Below are positions 59,021 through 64,000 of a stretch of DNA of 64,000 nucleotides, piece after piece; the stretch's first letter is position 1, and the number at the start of each line of letters is the position of its first letter. The position numbers were made by a program, and so were the translations under genes. The notes under the pieces are model-generated. The model saw only the letters and a program-made list of their open reading frames with translations. It did not search any database and had not been told where the DNA came from. The DNA comes from Uloborus plumipes. Lineage: Eukaryota; Arthropoda; Arachnida; Araneae; Uloboridae. Location: the NCBI GenBank assembly GCA_038373865.1, contig JAXGGA010001122.1, forward strand, positions 104,521 through 168,520, in the 5' to 3' direction.

Positions 59021-60484
59021 GACAGACCGACCGACCGACCGACTGACACACAAATTCCCCATCTCAATACCCTACTTTCAAATTTTTAATTTTTCGATAT
59101 TCATTTTAGGCTCATTCCACGTCAAATCGCCTAATTTAAATAGTCGGCCGTGCCATCATGTCTGAGATTTTGTTCAATATTTTTTTACGGATAGATACCT
59201 ATGAGATAAACTCAAATTATTTTTTTAGATTTTTTGAATAAAAATTTAGGGTTGTAGAATTTTTTGAAATTTTGATTTTTTCAGAATTTTTGCTTTTTTA
59301 TTTTTGGTATGCATTTTGAAAAAGCTCTGTAACTTCCTCATTTTTCATTCAATTAAGCCAGTTTACGTATCATTTTAAAGCTAATTATTTTCTCCTTCAA
59401 TATTAGTGACAAAAATGAGATTGTGAAAAATAGAATTTTGCCAATGGTCGTCTGAAGTCAGATTTTGTGCTTTTTCAATTGGTATGTTCAATAGGTCATA
59501 TCTCCGGAGTACCAACTAAGAACTGTCCATTTTTTTTTTTTTTTCAGTGATGATAACATCATATACTTTTTGTGTATAAAAAATTAGGAGGGTGTTTTTC
59601 GTTGTTTTGGAATAAAAAATTCAAGTGCGTTTTTTCAGTTGGTATAATCAAGAGGTCATATCTCAGAACTACCAACTAAGAACTGCACGACACTTTTTTT
59701 CTGTTATGACAACATCATACCCTTTTTATGTATAAAAAATTAGGAGGGTGCTTTTTGTAGTTTTGGAATAAAAAAATCAAACGTGTTTTTTCAGTTGGTA
59801 TGATCAATAGGTCATATCTCCGGATTACCAGTTAACAACTGCGCCATTTTTTTTCCATAATGAAAACATCATGATGTTTTTATGATCAAGAAATTATAAC
59901 GAAGTTTTTTTTGTTATTTTGAAATAAAAATATAACATGTTTTTTTCAAAAAACTTTACTTTAAAATCAACTGTTGAAACTTAAATTTGAGATTCACTCA
60001 GCATCACACGTCACAAGCAGATGAAAATGTATCCTATTTATTACATTCAAATACTTGATGGTAGTTTTATATTGTTCTATTGCTTGCATGCTTTGGTAGT
60101 GAAAAGTCGCTGCATAATTATTTTACTTTTCAGTAATTATTTGCTAGTCACTCCATCAACCGATAGGAATTACGATAAAGTAAACTGAAATGTCTTTAAA
60201 TATACTTTCATTCATAGTTTGACAAAGAAAGACTCGCGAACTCTTGGTGGTTGGAAAAATTTTATATTTGGTTTCCATTATTCTGAAATCTACGTAACAT
60301 TTTATAATTTGTTATCAAATGAAAGCATAAAAATTTCATGAATAACCATCTGTATTTCTACGATGTTCCGACAGTGGCAACAAAAGGTTTTTCAAACACA
60401 GAAACCTTCTTCACTAATACACCTTTCGTGTCTAATGGCTTGAAGAAGTAATTCTCTCTACTGCCTACTATTATTAAGGCTCTT

Positions 60485-60749
60485 TCATATCTTTGCTTTA
60501 AAAAAATCTTCATTTGCAACCACTTCCACTGCTGTAACGAAAAACATCTGTATCTCCTTTATGTTTTGAGAGGCAAATTGAAATAGATCATGTGCATTTA
60601 AAATCTGTCCTTCGACAGATCTTTGAAGACTTGCTCTTATTGCAAGCCGTTTTATTGTGCCCCCTACTCCATCGCATGCATTCTTTCCATGACTAGTGGC
60701 AAATAAATGCCATTCAGCTGCCATGTCGTGGTCTTCCTCGTGATAGCAT
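60485..60749 (-). pseudogene. DGVGG-family coding piece, - strand
   Basis: Open on the - strand, reading CYHEEDHDMAAEWHLFATSH, then GKNACDGVGGTIKRLAIRAS, then DLFQFASQNIKEIQMFF. No stop breaks the 88 codons. It is embedded in the centre of the foldback element. It looks like an exon-sized piece of a larger, uncharacterised transposon or captured gene. Confidence 0.6.
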
Positions 60750-61570
60750 AGTTTTTTTTTTTTTTTTTTAATTTTACGGAGTTTTTAAACTTATCGAAAA
60801 CTTGATTTTTAAAGAAATTTGTTTCAAAAATTCAATATTTTTTTCAAATTTCAGAACAACAAAAAACACCCTTCTAATATCTTGATCATAAAAACATTAT
60901 GATGTTTTCATTATAGAAAAAAAAAAGGCGCAGTTGTTAACTGGTAATCCAGAGATATGACCTATTGATCATACCAACTGAAAAAACACGTTTGATTTTT
61001 TTATTCCAAAACTACAAAAAGCACCCTCCTAATTTTTTATACATAAAAAGGGTATGATGTTGTCATAACAGAAAAAAAGTGTCGTGCAGTTCTTAGTTCG
61101 TAGTCCGGAGATATGACCTATTGATCATACCAACTGAAAAAACGCACTTGAATTTTTTATTCCAAAACAACGAAAAACACCCTCCTAATTTTTTATACAC
61201 AAAAAGTATATGATGTTTTCATCACTGAAAAAAAAAATTGGACAATTCTTAGTTGGTACTCCGGAGATATGACCTATTGAACATACCAATTGAAAAAACA
61301 CAAAATCTGACTTCAGACGACCATTGGCAAAATTCTATTTTTCACAATCTCATTTTTGTCACTAATATTGAAGGAGAAAATAATTAGCTTTAAAAGGATA
61401 CGTAAACTGGCTTAATTGAATGAAAAATGAGGAAGTTACAGAACTTTTCAAAATGCATACCAAAAATAAAAAAGCAAAAATTCTGAAAAAATCAAAATTT
61501 CAAAAAATTCTACAACCCTAAATTTTTATTCAAAAAATCTAAAAAAATTAATTTGAGTTTATCTCATAGG

Positions 61571-62020
61571 CAGTGGCGTATCCAGGAATTGATTTTGGGG
61601 GATGCACATCGAACATCGACAATGTGATGAGAAAGGAAAAAAATCAAGAAATATGGTGAAACTTTAAAAACGCAGTATTTCGATTTAATTTTTTCTATTG
61701 AACGTTGCTCAAAGTTTTTTTTTTTTTTCCACAAAAATGAATATCATGCAAGAACAATAAGGCACGGGTACATCGCTCATTTTCCTTTTACATTTCCACA
61801 ATTACAGAATAACAATTAGTTTTGCTTCTTATTGTCGAAAACAGAAAATAATATGAAAATATTTCAGTGTCCATAAAATATTTTTCATTCAAAAAACCTG
61901 AAGCATATTTACATGAAGGTTACATGTTTTTCAAAATTCGGTGCCACCATTTTTTATAGTCTTACAAAATCTTGGGGGTGCATTGGTCCCTTGGCACCCC
62001 CACCCCTGGATACGCCACTG
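61571..62020. mobile_element. 450-bp hAT MITE in the foldback arm
   Basis: Ends CAGTGGCGTATCCAGG and the complement of CAGTGGCGTATCCAGGG, with a perfect 8-bp duplication ctcatagg (61563-61570 and 62021-62028). The left arm (near 59200) shows the uninterrupted target atctcataggtatc as its inverted counterpart. Confidence 0.92.
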
Positions 62021-62780
62021 CTCATAGGTATCTATCCGTAAAAAAATATTGAACAAAATCCGAGACATGACGGCACATAGCCTTAGGCGATTTGACGTGG
62101 AATGACCCTTTACCTTTTTTTTTTCTTTTTGACTTTTATTCGGACTTGGCGATATTTTTTTAACTTGGCGATATTTTTCTAACTTGGCGATATTTTTAGA
62201 TGCATTAAGCCACTTTTAATACTTTTTTCGTCTTTCTTTTATTTTTAACGGGAAAGTAGGCTAAAAAGAAGGAACACGCATTGCAAGCAAAAATATCAAA
62301 CAACTCAGTTGCAAGCATTCAGAGACTGTAGTTTCGCCCTTGATTTGTGTTCATCAGTTTTGAATAACCATAACCGAGCTGCATGTAAATTTTTCCCTAT
62401 AAATTCTAATGTATCAAGTCACTCAGAAAGATTTGGTTGGTACAATGTTAAGTCTGTGGGGGCATAGCTTGCTTTTAACTAGCAAACCCCACTTAAAGCG
62501 AGAAAGTTAGCAAATGCACAAAAGCCAAATATAAAAATGAACGCATTATATATTAAACTTGCGTTAGACGCATATGTACTATTTTCGTATTTTCGTTAAA
62601 AATAATTTTCCCCATAGTTTTTTTATTTATTTCTTTCAAAGAAATTTCTTTCGTACATGCAAGCAATGGCATATCCAAAGAGGTAGATTTGAACATGTAT
62701 ACACCTCCGAAATTCAGATATTTTCCTTTTCTGACTATTAGAGAGGATACCCCCCCCCCCCCCCCCATAGTGATGCTTCT

Positions 62781-64000
62781 GGGCAATTCCACAGAAATGG
62801 GGAACAGATGACCAATTTTTCAAAATCATTTTTTTCTCACAAATTAGGTATCATTTTAAAGCTTATGAGTTACAGTGTAAGAAAATAACACAAATTATTA
62901 CTTAAGAGTTTAATCCTTTAAGAGTTACAAGACTTTAAACAAAGGTATAATGGACACGCTGCCAAAACTCATTTTTTGATAACTTGTTGAACTTAGTATT
63001 TTAAACTATAATTGCAATATGTTTCAAATTATAACTGCTTCAGATGCTAGCCAAAACACTGTAGAACAAATGTAGCATAAAAAATGAAACCTGAATTCCT
63101 TTTTTCCCCTGTAGAAGCCTATTTAAAGTAGGCACTTTGACGAAATTACGTCCGACACCAAATTACCTAAATGTTTGTGCTGTATAAAATTGAATGGAAT
63201 ATTTTACAAAACATTTTACCTGCAAATAAGAACATCAGTTACTGTTGAAAATGTGCAATCCAATCAAAATTCAAAACAATAGTTTTTTGTTTTTTCATGG
63301 TGTCGGACGTAAGAAAAAAATTACGTATGACACCGCATTACGTCCGACACCAATTTTTTTTTCATTTAATACCTTGTTCTTGTTATGGGATTGCTCTAAA
63401 TTGCCACAGAAGAGGTGAGGGACTGCAGTAATCTCATTTTTTTGCACTGTAGTCATTAAAAATGTCTTTCTTAATAGTTGTTCTTTCTTCAAAATATTTC
63501 TTCTATCTCAGGAAATAGATTCATCCAATCTACCTCAATGCGATAGTTTCAGTGCCGAAAAGGTGATGATAAAACATCAAAAATACAATTAATTAATACT
63601 TATAGAGGCTTTTGGGGAACTGGTAAAACAGAAATGAAATTTTCTCCTTCACACATAAGTTAAATGAGAGCAAGCTAAGACTTTTGAGCAGTTAAAATAT
63701 CTAGTCAATGGTGAAAATGTTGTAATAATGCAGCTTGATTTTTCTGAAAATGCTGCAATTTTACAGCAAAATGAGATTTAATCCGCACATTGGGCATATG
63801 CCCAAGCCATAGTTTTTTCAGCTCAACCATGGATTTCCACAGAAATCGCTAAAGTTTTGCCATAATTTCTGATACTTTAGATCATACCAAAATCACTGTA
63901 CATAAATTAGTAAGTTACCTTTTTGATTATATTTTAAAGCCAAACCCAAGTATTCAAAATATTCAAATTTTCTCAGATGAACCCGGTTCAGAATTTTTAA
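62781..64000. mobile_element. TIR element running off the window, GGGCAATTCCAC end
   Basis: Begins GGGCAATTCCACAGAAATGG, like the ends of the 56021-57990 element. The word acgtccgacacc or its complement occurs near 63147, 63300, 63323 and 63341. The right end is not in the window. Confidence 0.5.

Larger units (their letters stand above)
59109..62108. mobile_element. 3-kb foldback TIR element with DGVGG coding piece
   Basis: Ends GGCTCATTCCACGTCAAATC and the complement of GGGTCATTCCACGTCAAATC, flanked by TTTA on both sides (59105-59108 and 62109-62112). Long inverted arms (about 59109-59960 and 60840-62108) pair over most of their length. Each arm contains three degenerate ~156-bp subunits with taggtcatatctccgga. 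The centre carries the coding piece at 60485-60749, and the right arm carries a hAT MITE. Confidence 0.88.

Noticed and set aside
1..64000. tRNA or rRNA genes
   Set aside because: No A-box/B-box pair with a plausible cloverleaf and no ribosomal core sequence was seen. The few ggttcgat strings lie in repeats. A covariance-model scan was not possible here.

Overview
The window is animal nuclear DNA: AT-rich, intron-rich and heavily loaded with DNA transposons. Two multi-exon genes lie on the + strand, and most of the rest is interspersed repeats. Protein similarity and repeat content (Helitrons, hAT, Tc1, Penelope-like, Harbinger-type MITEs) fit an arthropod. A chelicerate is a reasonable guess, but the sequence does not prove it.

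Region 1 (1-19445) is the 3' part of a class IIa histone deacetylase gene, HDAC4/5/7/9 type. Fourteen exons with matching GT-AG sites and phases join into 480 codons. These cover a 14-3-3-type serine site, the whole deacetylase domain and the acidic C-terminus. Upstream exons (MEF2-binding N-terminus) lie outside the window. The introns hold a 1.7-kb terminal-inverted-repeat (TIR) element, a Helitron, a Harbinger-like MITE and a decayed hAT transposon with BED-finger transposase remnants.

Region 2 (19446-28870) is the HDAC 3' UTR plus intergenic DNA. It holds one TIR element that was later split by a Helitron; the empty site is visible in two sister copies. It also has a short unrecognised coding-like segment.

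Region 3 (28871-47903) is a four-exon gene for an unrecognised secreted protein of 1141 residues: signal peptide, Asn/Lys-rich body, and a strikingly regular but highly diverged 35-residue repeat. All three introns are phase 1. Two short stretches look like amidated-peptide cassettes. Its introns carry a Helitron cluster, three TIR elements of one general type and a nested TIR/hAT/TIR insertion.

Region 4 (47904-64000) is intergenic or intronic repeat DNA. It has a degenerate Tc1-like transposon, an inverted pair of Penelope-like retroelement tails (one interrupted by two nested hAT elements), a possible terminal exon on the - strand, and two TIR elements that each carry a piece of the same uncharacterised coding family (motif WHxFATSHGKxxxDGVGG).

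The most interesting pattern is a group of elements with ends of the form GGG(N)xATTC(C/T), mostly with 4-bp target duplications. Each family carries its own short internal word, repeated several times in both orientations, and two of the elements carry the DGVGG coding piece.
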